The position numbers and the translations under genes were made by a program. A stretch of DNA of 64,000 nt from an uncultured Desulfomonile sp. (GTDB taxonomy: Bacteria; Desulfobacterota; Desulfomonilia; Desulfomonilales; Desulfomonilaceae), in the NCBI GenBank assembly GCA_903952205.1, contig CAJBEZ010000028.1, positions 30,252 through 94,251 of the forward strand, given 5' to 3'. This document shows positions 26,562 to 35,833 of this stretch, piece after piece; position 1 is the first letter of the stretch, and each line of letters begins with the position of its first letter. The notes beneath the pieces were generated by a model, which did not search any database, had not been told where the DNA came from, and was given only the letters and a program-made list of their open reading frames with translations.

Positions 26562-27137
26562 ATGGAAAATAAAGTGTTGGAAGCGGCAAAGGAAGGGAAC
26601 CTGGGGGAACTCAGGGGGCTGTTGACTGTTGGAGCGGGATTAGAAAAAAGAGACGAGATGGGTTGGACGCCTCTTATGTGGGCGGCCGCTATGGGTTTTC
26701 CGGATATTGTCAAGATGTTGATCGATGGTGGGACTGATCCTAATCTTCGGGACCAGAACGGGGCTACAGCTCTTATGAAGGCTTGCAGGAGGGGATTTGC
26801 CGACATTGCCCAAGAGTTGATAGAGAACGGCTCAGATTTCAACGCAATTGATGATCATGGTGTGTCCAGCCTGATGCGCGCGGCTCGAGCCGGGCATTTG
26901 GATGTCGTAAAAATCCTCTTGGAAAACCCTGTGGAACTTGAAGTAATAGATGAGTATGGTTCCACGGCATTAATTATAGCGGCCTATCGCGGTCACGTAG
27001 ACATAGTGAAAGAGTTGCTGGACGCAGGAGCGGAAATTCACGCCCAGGACAGGAACGGCTGGACAGCGATGGTCTGGGCGCTTTCTCGACGCCACAACGA
27101 CGTTGTTAACCTGCTTAAACAATACAAGAAGAAGTAA
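26562..27137 (+). CDS. Ankyrin-repeat protein
   Basis: A 191-residue cytoplasmic protein made of about five ankyrin repeats (for example GWTPLMWAAAMGFPDIVKML, GATALMKACRRGFADIAQEL, GSTALIIAAYRGHVDIVKEL). No signal peptide, so an internal binding partner is likely. AAGGAGG lies 12 bases before the ATG. Single gene closed by a hairpin. Confidence 0.9.
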   Translation: MENKVLEAAKEGNLGELRGLLTVGAGLEKRDEMGWTPLMWAAAMGFPDIVKMLIDGGTDPNLRDQNGATALMKACRRGFADIAQELIENGSDFNAIDDHGVSSLMRAARAGHLDVVKILLENPVELEVIDEYGSTALIIAAYRGHVDIVKELLDAGAEIHAQDRNGWTAMVWALSRRHNDVVNLLKQYKKK

Positions 27138-27176
27138 GGTCTCCTGCTTTTAGTGAGTGAAATTCAAATTAATGTT

Positions 27177-27205
27177 CTTAAGCCGCATACTTTTTGCGGC
27201 TTAAG
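27177..27205 (+). terminator. Strong hairpin after the ankyrin gene
   Basis: CTTAAGCCGC and GCGGCTTAAG form a perfect ten-base stem with a nine-base loop (ATACTTTTT). The T run lies in the loop and the tail is only weakly T-rich, so termination may be imperfect or occur on both strands. Confidence 0.6.
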
Positions 27206-27271
27206 CGCGTTGTAATTTAACTCATCAGGAGATTCATATTTCTTATCCTTTGCCGACATTTGAGGAATTAC

Positions 27272-27751
27272 ATGACAAACTCATCGTTCAGCGCCCCAAT
27301 TGATGATCGTTATTTCGAAGATTATGTAGATGGAGCGGTTCATGATTTTGGGTCAATTGCAGTCAAGGAATCTGAGGTGGTTGATTTTGCTAAGCGTTTC
27401 GATCCTCAGACATTTCACATGAATCCTGAATTGGCCAAGCATTCGATATACGGTGGACTAATAGCGAGTGGATGGCATTCCGCTAGTTTGATGATGAGGC
27501 TATTTGTTGAGCATTATCTTTCTCACGTGGCAAGTCTGGGCTCGCCTGGTGTGGATGAACTGCGCTGGCTCAAGCCGGTTCGACCTGGAGATGTATTGTC
27601 TCTAAGGGTAACTGTCTCGGAAACCAGCCGTTCGCGGTCAAAACCGGACCGGGGAATTGTTCACTCGTACGTGGAGACTCTTAATCAAAAAGGAGAGGTA
27701 GTCATGACAATGAAGGCCCTGAATTTTCTGCTTTGCCGTAAAACCCTTTGA
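27272..27751 (+). CDS. MaoC-like acyl-CoA hydratase/dehydratase
   Basis: A 159-residue hot-dog fold protein; ATG 27272 has TGAGGA 5-6 bases upstream. The motif FDPQTFHMNPELAKHSIYGGLIASGWHSA carries the catalytic Asp/His of (R)-specific hydratases. It hydrates enoyl-CoA or acts on a related thioester. Convergent with the glycerate kinase gene. Confidence 0.88.
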   Translation: MTNSSFSAPIDDRYFEDYVDGAVHDFGSIAVKESEVVDFAKRFDPQTFHMNPELAKHSIYGGLIASGWHSASLMMRLFVEHYLSHVASLGSPGVDELRWLKPVRPGDVLSLRVTVSETSRSRSKPDRGIVHSYVETLNQKGEVVMTMKALNFLLCRKTL

Positions 27752-27798
27752 GAGAGAACGGAGCTTTTTTCCAAGATGAGCCGATAAATTTCATAGAC

Positions 27799-28962
27799 TC
27801 AAACATCTCTTTTCTGAGTTTGTGTCAGAGCCATGCCCGCTTTCAGCAGACGGGCCACACGATCAGCCGCCTGCTCAACCAGGATCTCTGCCGATTGCAT
27901 ACATTCGTTTAGTGCCATGGGTCTCGGAATAATACTTATCACAGCCTGTATGCCATGGTTCAAAACTTCTTCAGCGCCGTTTCCTAGACTCCCGGAGATA
28001 CAGATAGCCACCTTGCCAAAATGTCCGGCGAGATCTCCGACTCCCGCAGGCCCCTTCCCAAAAGGCGTCTGGAAGTCAGTCTTGCCTTCGCCCGTTATTA
28101 CAATATCAGCCTTTTGAATCAGGGAAGCTAATCCCAAGAATTCAAATACAATTTCTATCCCTGGGCGAAGAACAGCGGGAGTAAAAAACATCAGACCCGC
28201 TCCCATTCCTCCAGCCGCGCCAGCCCCTGGGAGTGCGGCAACATCCCTACCTGTAGACATTGAAGCCTCTTTGGCAAAATTCTCAAGGGCAGCGTCAAGC
28301 TCCCTAATTACGTCCGCTGACGCCCCTTTCTGTGGCCCGTAGACTTCTGAGGCTCCTCTCGGTCCACACAGAGGATTGTCCACGTCACAGGCTACAACAA
28401 TCTCTGTTTCTTCGATGCGAGAATCAATTCCGCTAAGATCTATCTCGGCCAGGTCAGACAATGCAGCCCCACCCTCGGGTAACTCCCAGCCTTGAGAATC
28501 CAGAAATTTTACCCCTAATGCCCTCGCCATACCGGCTCCACCATCGTTAGTAGCACTGCCTCCCATCCCAATGATGAGCTTTCTGAATCCTCTATCCATG
28601 GCTGATTTCATAAGCTGCCCGGTTCCCCGGGAAGAAGTTACCCTTGGGTTCCTTTCGGCTTCGGGTATGAGAGTTAATCCGGACGCCGCCGCCATCTCTA
28701 TGACCGCTGCGCTGCTATCACCGAGGATGCCCCAAAAACTGTCAACAGGTTCGCCAAGAGGCCCACTTACAGTCTCCCTGATAATGGTCCCACCTGTGGC
28801 GGTCACTAAAGCATCGACCGTCCCTTCTCCGCCGTCGGCTATTGGAGCCAGGACTATTTCTGCTTCCGGGAAAACTTCCAACATCCCTTTTTGTATGGCC
28901 CGAGCGGCTTCAAGCGCTGAAAGGCTTCCTTTGTAGGAATCCGGGGCAATTAATATTCGCAT
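27799..28962 (-). CDS. Glycerate kinase (GarK/GlxK family)
   Basis: A 387-residue kinase that phosphorylates glycerate, usually to 2-phosphoglycerate. Start MRILIAPDSYKGSLSALEAA and internal IIGMGGSATNDGGAGMARALG and ITGEGKTDFQTPFGKGP are diagnostic. Length is normal. Single leftward gene. Confidence 0.93.
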   Translation of the reverse strand: MRILIAPDSYKGSLSALEAARAIQKGMLEVFPEAEIVLAPIADGGEGTVDALVTATGGTIIRETVSGPLGEPVDSFWGILGDSSAAVIEMAAASGLTLIPEAERNPRVTSSRGTGQLMKSAMDRGFRKLIIGMGGSATNDGGAGMARALGVKFLDSQGWELPEGGAALSDLAEIDLSGIDSRIEETEIVVACDVDNPLCGPRGASEVYGPQKGASADVIRELDAALENFAKEASMSTGRDVAALPGAGAAGGMGAGLMFFTPAVLRPGIEIVFEFLGLASLIQKADIVITGEGKTDFQTPFGKGPAGVGDLAGHFGKVAICISGSLGNGAEEVLNHGIQAVISIIPRPMALNECMQSAEILVEQAADRVARLLKAGMALTQTQKRDV

Positions 28963-29098
28963 CTTCTCTCCCTTGTCTGGATAGCTAACAAGTTTTTTTC
29001 AACCATCCTGTAGATAAAAACCTATTACTTAAAATTGACAAATGGTACATTTCTCACCAACATTCGCAATAGTCTTCAGAAAATTATAGGAATGGAGC

Positions 29099-31996
29099 AT
29101 GCCGACTCTCTCCGAAAAGATTCATGATTTACTCTCACTTAGGTTCGAGGACGAAGAATTTGAAAAAGCCTTTCGTGTTTACTCCTTTGAGGAATCCCTG
29201 GTCCGCGTAAGATTAAGTTTATTGCTGGCAATCTTGTTGTACGCCGCTTTTGGGATACTGGACGGACAAATGATCCCTGAGGTCAAACATGAAGCCTGGT
29301 TGATTCGTTATCTTGTGTTTTGTCCTTTGCTCTTGGCCGTAATTGTAATTTCCTACTTCAAGATATTCCAACGGATTTTTTTGATTTGTTTGACCGCGCT
29401 CGGGTTTGTCGGCGGAGCTGGAATCCTTGTCATGATTGCCTTGAGTTCACCTCCGGGGAGTGATTTTTATTATGCGGGGCTTTTATTAACATCGATGTTC
29501 TATTTTGTTTTTTTGAGACTCAACTTTTTTATCGCCACTGCTTTGGCTTGGATAATATTTTGTCTTTATGTGTTAACCGCCATTTTCATAAAGCAAGTTT
29601 CCACCCCTGTTCTGATCAACAATTCCTTTTTCTTCATTTCCTTCAACATTACAGGGATGTGGGCATGTTATTCGATGGAAAGATATATGCGTCTGGATTT
29701 TGTCCAAAGACGCGAGATAACCGAACAGAAAGAAAAACTGGGGATGATTTTCGAAAACTCCCCGATAGGGATTCTTCATTTTGACCATCATGGAGTTATA
29801 ACCGCATGTAATAAAAGCTTATCTGGAATCATAGGCGCCCCCAGAGAAATGCTCGTAGGCTTGAACATGATTTCTGATCTGAAGAATAATCGTTTAATAG
29901 CAGCGGTAAGAGAGGCTCTCTCAGGAGGAGCGGGGAATTTCGAGGGGGAATATGTGTCTGTCACTGCGGGAAAGACCGTGATGGCAAAGGCCAGTTTCCG
30001 TACTATTATCTCCGATCAGGGAAATGTTTTAGGTGGAGTCGGCATAATCGAGGACATTTCCCTAAGAAAAAAAACCGAGATAGCTCTGCAAGAAAGCGAG
30101 AACAGATTCAGGGCTGTGCTCGAATCATCCCCTGACCCTGTGGCCGTTTACGACAAAGATGGGAACGTCACGTATTTGAACCCTGCATTTGAGAAAACTT
30201 TCGGTTGGTCACAAAACGAATTGCTTGGCAAGCGGATCGATTATGTTCCTGAGGATGAATTCGCAAGGTCAATGGAAACAATCAGGATGCTCTATGAAGG
30301 CGTGCCGGTATCCTCTTTTGAAACAAAGCGCCTGAAAAAAGATCGGACGCTTCTCGATATAAACATCAGCGCAGCGCTGGTAAGGGATAGAACTGGGAAT
30401 CCAATTGGAAACATGATAACCCTTCGCGACATCACCCAGCAAAAACTTGTCGAAAAGGAACTCAAATCGTCGGAAGAGAGATACAGGCTGCTTATAGAAT
30501 CTTCTCCAATTGGCATAGGTATTATTCAGAAGGGCAAATATGTTTATGCGAATTCGGCGCTCACTGAACTCTTGGGTTATGATGGATCAAACGAAATAGT
30601 CGGTCAGTCCCCTGCGGATTTCATGGCGCATGAAGGTCTGGACATGTCTTCCGAAAAGAACCTCAACAATTCTGAAACGTTAGAAGCTATTCAGAATTAC
30701 GAAACATTATGGTTAAAAAAAGGCGGAGAGAAGTTCGACGCCGCAGTGTGGTCCAGCCACATAGATTTTCAGGGGATGCCGGCTATCCTTTCTTTTGTCG
30801 TTGATGTGACTCAGGAAAAGAGTCTCAGGGCGCAGCTTCTACAAGCTCAGAAGCTGGAAGCTATTGGGACCCTTGCAGGAGGGGTGGCGCACGATTTTAA
30901 CAATCTTCTCCAGGTGGTGATCGGATATTCCGAGGTCATGCTGATTAGAAAGCAACAGTCGGAAAGGGACTACACTGACATTCAGAAAATATTTGAAGCG
31001 GGGAAACGTGGAGCGGAACTTGTCAAAAATCTGCTTACGTTCAGCCAGAAAATTGAGCCAAAGCATGTTCCTGTGGACCTTAATCACGAAATACTTCAGA
31101 TTCGGGACCTGTTGACACATACCATTCCTAAAACGATCAGAATCGATCTTGATCTTTCCGATGATCTTAAAAACATCTACGCAGACCCAAGCCAAGTGGG
31201 ACAGATCATCCTGAACCTCGCCGTAAATGCAAGAGACTCTATGCCGGATGGAGGAACGCTAACTATCAGTACTACCAATTCCGTGATATCCACAGAACAA
31301 AGTGAATTCAGTCGAGGGCTCAAAAAGGGCGAATACGTCCTGCTAACTGTTTCAGATACAGGACATGGTATTGACGACGAACTGATACCGCACATCTTCG
31401 AGCCGTTCTTCACCACCAAGGCAGTGGGCAAAGGAACTGGCCTAGGGCTTGCCACGGTGTATGGCATCGTCAAACAGCATAATGGCCACATAACTTGTGA
31501 TAGCAGAAGCGGGATCGGGACAACCTTCAATGTTTATGTTCCAGCTCTAATCACTGAAATGGACAGGGAAAAATTAATCCTTCAAACACCACTCATTGGA
31601 GGAAATGAAACTCTCTTGCTGGTCGAAGATGAGGAGTTGGTTCGAGATTTGGGTAGCGAAATCCTTACCGGTTTTGGTTACGAAGTGATCATCGCTGAAA
31701 ATGGGAAGTTGGCTTTGGATATATTTCAAGAACAAAAAAACAGGATTTCCCTGGTCATACTAGACCTTATCATGCCGGAAATGGATGGCAGACGGTGTCT
31801 TAAAGAAATACTTCAAATGGATCGTAACGCCCGTGTTCTTATTGCGAGCGGTTATTCCGAAGATATGAGTCTTGAAGACAGCATAATGGCTTCGGCCAAG
31901 GGCTTCATTCGAAAACCTTATGACATGCGAACGCTTCTCCAAACCGTAAGAAAGATATTGGACAAGGGGTCTTTCACTAATTTGAATTGGAAGTAG
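29099..31996 (+). CDS. Membrane PAS hybrid histidine kinase (1 of 4)
   Basis: A 965-residue protein: about six N-terminal membrane helices (35-195), three PAS domains (about 212-335, 340-455, 465-575), HisKA with H598 in GGVAHDFNN (the kinase subclass common in deltaproteobacteria), HATPase_c (GTGLGLATVYGIVKQHNGHI) and a C-terminal receiver with D889. No DNA-binding part. It is the first of four sensor genes; the next starts 5 bases after the stop. Confidence 0.92.
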   Translation: MPTLSEKIHDLLSLRFEDEEFEKAFRVYSFEESLVRVRLSLLLAILLYAAFGILDGQMIPEVKHEAWLIRYLVFCPLLLAVIVISYFKIFQRIFLICLTALGFVGGAGILVMIALSSPPGSDFYYAGLLLTSMFYFVFLRLNFFIATALAWIIFCLYVLTAIFIKQVSTPVLINNSFFFISFNITGMWACYSMERYMRLDFVQRREITEQKEKLGMIFENSPIGILHFDHHGVITACNKSLSGIIGAPREMLVGLNMISDLKNNRLIAAVREALSGGAGNFEGEYVSVTAGKTVMAKASFRTIISDQGNVLGGVGIIEDISLRKKTEIALQESENRFRAVLESSPDPVAVYDKDGNVTYLNPAFEKTFGWSQNELLGKRIDYVPEDEFARSMETIRMLYEGVPVSSFETKRLKKDRTLLDINISAALVRDRTGNPIGNMITLRDITQQKLVEKELKSSEERYRLLIESSPIGIGIIQKGKYVYANSALTELLGYDGSNEIVGQSPADFMAHEGLDMSSEKNLNNSETLEAIQNYETLWLKKGGEKFDAAVWSSHIDFQGMPAILSFVVDVTQEKSLRAQLLQAQKLEAIGTLAGGVAHDFNNLLQVVIGYSEVMLIRKQQSERDYTDIQKIFEAGKRGAELVKNLLTFSQKIEPKHVPVDLNHEILQIRDLLTHTIPKTIRIDLDLSDDLKNIYADPSQVGQIILNLAVNARDSMPDGGTLTISTTNSVISTEQSEFSRGLKKGEYVLLTVSDTGHGIDDELIPHIFEPFFTTKAVGKGTGLGLATVYGIVKQHNGHITCDSRSGIGTTFNVYVPALITEMDREKLILQTPLIGGNETLLLVEDEELVRDLGSEILTGFGYEVIIAENGKLALDIFQEQKNRISLVILDLIMPEMDGRRCLKEILQMDRNARVLIASGYSEDMSLEDSIMASAKGFIRKPYDMRTLLQTVRKILDKGSFTNLNWK

Positions 31997-32001
31997 GGAA
32001 G

Positions 32002-35000
32002 ATGGACATCTCAAAGGACACAAAGCTGAATTTCGAATCGATTGTGCTGTCTGTAATTGACTCAATAGTAATTATCAATCAGGACAGTCGAATCGTCTTC
32101 TGGAACACTTCGGCCGAGAAAATGTTTGGATATACTCAGGTTGAGTCTATTGGGATGGACCTGACCCGGTTGATGCCTGAAAGATACCGAAAGGCTCATC
32201 TTGAGGGACTAACAAGGTATCTGAAAACTCTTGAGCCAAGGGTTATAGGCACGGTAGCGGAGTTATGGGGCCTTCATAAAGATGGACACGAATTTCCCAT
32301 TGAACTTTCCATCTCAACCTGGAAGGAGAATGGAAAAGTCTTTTTTGGCGGCATAATACGAGATAAATCCGAATGGCAAAAGATCCGAAGTGAACTTGAA
32401 GAGGCCAAGAAAGATCTGGAAACGAAAGTCTCAGAGAGGACTTCGGACCTGTTGCGGATCAACTCGGAACTGATCAGGCAGATAACTCACAGGGAGTTGG
32501 CCGAAAAAGCCCTTAAAGATAGCAACAGGCAATACAGACTTCTCGTAGACCATCTCAAAGATGTCGTGTTCCAGACGGATGAAAACTCAGCCTGGCTTTT
32601 CCTCAATCCAGCCTGGGAAGAATTAACGGGCTTCACTGTTGAAGAAAGCCTCAGAAGAAATTCCCTCGACTTTGTGCACCCCGGTGACCTCCAACGCAAT
32701 CTTGAATTGTTCGAACCGCTAATTGGCAGAAAAAAGGATTATTGCCGTTATGAAATCCGGTACTTAAGAAAGGACGGCGGGTTCAGATGGGTCGAGGTGT
32801 TTGCCCGTTTGACCGTTGATGATGATGACAAAATTCTTGGAGCATCCGGCACTCTTAGAGATTTGACGGATAGAATTCACGCCGAAGATAGGCTTAGGAA
32901 ACTCTCTTCGGCCATTGAACAAAGTCCGAATATGACAATGATTGCTGACGCTGATTTACGAGTCGAATACGTAAATCAGAAGTTTACAAGCATTACCGGC
33001 TTTGAACCGTCTCAGATTGTTGGGAAGACATTTGACCAAATAGGAACATCCTCTCATGAGGAAGTTTCTTTGATGACTGCATCAATCGCGTCAGGAGAGG
33101 AGGGAACTTTAGAACTTGCAAAAACAGGGTCTGAAGGGAGAATCTACTGGGAACTCTCTTCTTTTTCTCCCATTAGGGGGCCAAATGGCGACATCACGCA
33201 CTGCGTTCAGATAACCCAGGACATAACTGATCGGAAGAGGGCTGAACTCGAATTGCTGAGAAGCAATAAACTCCTGACTGCCCTAACATTAGCTCAGAAC
33301 AGGTATTTTTTTGACACGAATCCCCGCGAGCTTTTTGAAGATCTTCTGAATCTGCTCCTGGAAATTACTGAAAGCGAATACGGCTTTATCGGTGAGGTGT
33401 TGTGGGATAAAGACGCTCAACCTTATCTGAGGACTTTCGCAATTACCAACATAGCCTGGAACGAAACAACTAGAAATTTCTACGATACATATTCCCTGCA
33501 AGGCCTTGAGTTTCATAATCTGCAAACCCTTTTTGGGCATGTTTTGAGAACAGGCAGACCAGTTATTTCCAACGATCCTGTCAACGATTCGCGGCGTGGC
33601 GGCCTTCCGAGTGGCCATCCACCTTTGAATGCCTTTCTTGGTTTGCCGTTCCATGCGGCTGACATATTTGTAGGAATGATAGGCATAGCGAACAGACCGA
33701 ACGGATATGACCAGAGCGTGGTAGATTTTTTACAGCCATTTCTGGCAACAAGCGCAAGTATAATTCAGGCCATCAGGAATGACGAGAGAAGAAAACAAGC
33801 GGAAGAAGGGTTGGTCAAAAGCGAACAGAGAGTCAGATCTATAGTTGAAAATGTTGTTGACGCAATTATCACCATTGACAATCGGGGAATTGTTCAAACT
33901 TTCAACCCCGCCGCTGAAATCATTTTTGGATACTCCGCGGGGGAAATTATTGGCGGAAATGTAAGTGTGCTGGTTCCGCAGCCCCATCATGAATTGCATG
34001 ACGGTTACATCCGCAGGTACGTTGAAACCGGCGAAGACCACATAATTGGAAAAACGAGGGAACTTTCCGGACGAAGGAAAGATGGCTCCATATTTCCAAT
34101 CGAACTTTCAGTTAGTGAAATGAGGTTAGGAAAAGAAACATTCTTTATCGGAATTGTCCGCGACATTTCAGAGAGGAAACGCATTGAGTCAGAATTGATT
34201 CGCGCAAGGGAATCGGCCGAAAAAGCCAATCGGGCCAAGAGCGACTTTCTTGCTGTAATGAGTCATGAAATTCGGACCCCCATGAACGGGATTATTGGCT
34301 TGACGGATATTGTTTTGGACACTGAGCTTACCCAGGAGCAAAGAGACAATTTGAATCTTGTAAATTATTCAGCCGAATCTTTGCTCAACATAATCAACGA
34401 TATTCTGGACTTCTCGAAAATCGAGGCAGGCAAATTTGATCTTGATTACAGCGATTTTGATATCCGGGAACGATTGATCGAAACAGTCCAGTCGCTCGCA
34501 GCGAGAGCTTCAAAGAAGGACATTGAATTAATTTTTAGTGTAGAAGAAGATGTTCCGCGCGTTGTTGATGGAGATCTGGGGCGCCTACGGCAAATTTTGA
34601 TTAATGTGGTCGGAAACGCCATCAAATTTACTGAGCGTGGTGAGATATCAATTTTTGTGTGTTTGGAGAAGGCTCTAAAGGGTAAGGTTGAACTAAGGTT
34701 TGACGTTCTGGACACTGGTATTGGAATACCTGAAGAAAAGCAGCAAATGATTTTCAAGCCATTTACTCAGGCAGATTCGTCAACTACTCGAAAATATGGG
34801 GGGACCGGACTTGGTCTTGCAATCACCACTCAACTGATTGAAATGATGAAAGGCCGCATCTGGGTTGAAAGCAAACCAAACAAAGGCAGCGCATTCCATT
34901 TTACCTGCCGGCTCGGAGTCAGCGCCAAGGCCAATGAAATTGATTACAATCTTGACATGGATATTATTCGTGACATGAAGATCCTGATTGTTGACGACAA

Positions 35001-35796
35001 CGACACAAACAGGAAAATTATGGGCAACACTGTTCTCAAATGGGGCGCTAATCCAATAATGGCGGCTTCCGGAAAAGAAGCCATAACTATATTAGAATCT
35101 TTGTCCTCAGGTGGACGTTGTCCCGAGATAGCGCTGATAGACGTAATGATGCCGGAAATGGATGGTTTTGAACTGACGGAATGGATCCATGACGCCAAGC
35201 TGAAGTCAAAACCCAAGATAATAATGATGTCGTCCGGAAATCCTTCCGGAGGCTGCGAAAGATGCAAGGAACTAAAGGTTGAAGCTTATCTCAGAAAACC
35301 GCTCCGTCCAGGCGATCTTTTGAACAGTATACTTGCAATCCTTGACTCTGATGTAACCCCATCGCAAAAATCAATCCAAAGTATTGATTCGAGCCAATTG
35401 GTAACCACCCGCAGGCTCAAAATACTATTGGCCGAAGATAATCCGGTCAATCAAAGGTTGGCTTTGCTGATGCTGGAGAAAAAAGGCCACGAAGTGGTGG
35501 TTGCAAAAAACGGCGTTGAGGCCGTGAATAAGTTCGGGCTCGAAGATTTTGACCTTATACTAATGGATGTGCAAATGCCCGAAATGGATGGTCTACAAGC
35601 CACAAAACGAATAAGGGAACTGGAAAAGATATCAGGGAAACACATCCCGATAATTGCATTGACGGCTCACGCGTTAAAAGGCGACGAGGAAAAATGTCTG
35701 GAAGCCGGAATGGACGAGTACATTTCCAAGCCTATATCCCGACGTCAACTATTTGAGACTATGGAGCTTTTATTCCCAGATGACCCTTCTGACTAA
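32002..35796 (+). CDS. Multi-PAS/GAF hybrid histidine kinase with two receivers (2 of 4)
   Basis: A 1264-residue soluble protein from ATG 32002 (GTAGGGAAG before it). Order: PAS (FixL-like, about 10-120), PAS, PAS, GAF-like (about 430-590), PAS (about 610-720), HisKA H755 (VMSHEIRTPMNGIIGL), HATPase_c, receiver 1 D1047, receiver 2 D1189. No HPt domain at the end, so a separate phosphotransfer protein is needed. The last 40 bases overlap a longer reading of the next frame but not its chosen start. Confidence 0.92.
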   Translation: MDISKDTKLNFESIVLSVIDSIVIINQDSRIVFWNTSAEKMFGYTQVESIGMDLTRLMPERYRKAHLEGLTRYLKTLEPRVIGTVAELWGLHKDGHEFPIELSISTWKENGKVFFGGIIRDKSEWQKIRSELEEAKKDLETKVSERTSDLLRINSELIRQITHRELAEKALKDSNRQYRLLVDHLKDVVFQTDENSAWLFLNPAWEELTGFTVEESLRRNSLDFVHPGDLQRNLELFEPLIGRKKDYCRYEIRYLRKDGGFRWVEVFARLTVDDDDKILGASGTLRDLTDRIHAEDRLRKLSSAIEQSPNMTMIADADLRVEYVNQKFTSITGFEPSQIVGKTFDQIGTSSHEEVSLMTASIASGEEGTLELAKTGSEGRIYWELSSFSPIRGPNGDITHCVQITQDITDRKRAELELLRSNKLLTALTLAQNRYFFDTNPRELFEDLLNLLLEITESEYGFIGEVLWDKDAQPYLRTFAITNIAWNETTRNFYDTYSLQGLEFHNLQTLFGHVLRTGRPVISNDPVNDSRRGGLPSGHPPLNAFLGLPFHAADIFVGMIGIANRPNGYDQSVVDFLQPFLATSASIIQAIRNDERRKQAEEGLVKSEQRVRSIVENVVDAIITIDNRGIVQTFNPAAEIIFGYSAGEIIGGNVSVLVPQPHHELHDGYIRRYVETGEDHIIGKTRELSGRRKDGSIFPIELSVSEMRLGKETFFIGIVRDISERKRIESELIRARESAEKANRAKSDFLAVMSHEIRTPMNGIIGLTDIVLDTELTQEQRDNLNLVNYSAESLLNIINDILDFSKIEAGKFDLDYSDFDIRERLIETVQSLAARASKKDIELIFSVEEDVPRVVDGDLGRLRQILINVVGNAIKFTERGEISIFVCLEKALKGKVELRFDVLDTGIGIPEEKQQMIFKPFTQADSSTTRKYGGTGLGLAITTQLIEMMKGRIWVESKPNKGSAFHFTCRLGVSAKANEIDYNLDMDIIRDMKILIVDDNDTNRKIMGNTVLKWGANPIMAASGKEAITILESLSSGGRCPEIALIDVMMPEMDGFELTEWIHDAKLKSKPKIIMMSSGNPSGGCERCKELKVEAYLRKPLRPGDLLNSILAILDSDVTPSQKSIQSIDSSQLVTTRRLKILLAEDNPVNQRLALLMLEKKGHEVVVAKNGVEAVNKFGLEDFDLILMDVQMPEMDGLQATKRIRELEKISGKHIPIIALTAHALKGDEEKCLEAGMDEYISKPISRRQLFETMELLFPDDPSD

Positions 35797-35833
35797 ATTC
35801 TCCATCCTCTTCGAGTCAAGCAGGAGGCGCCTC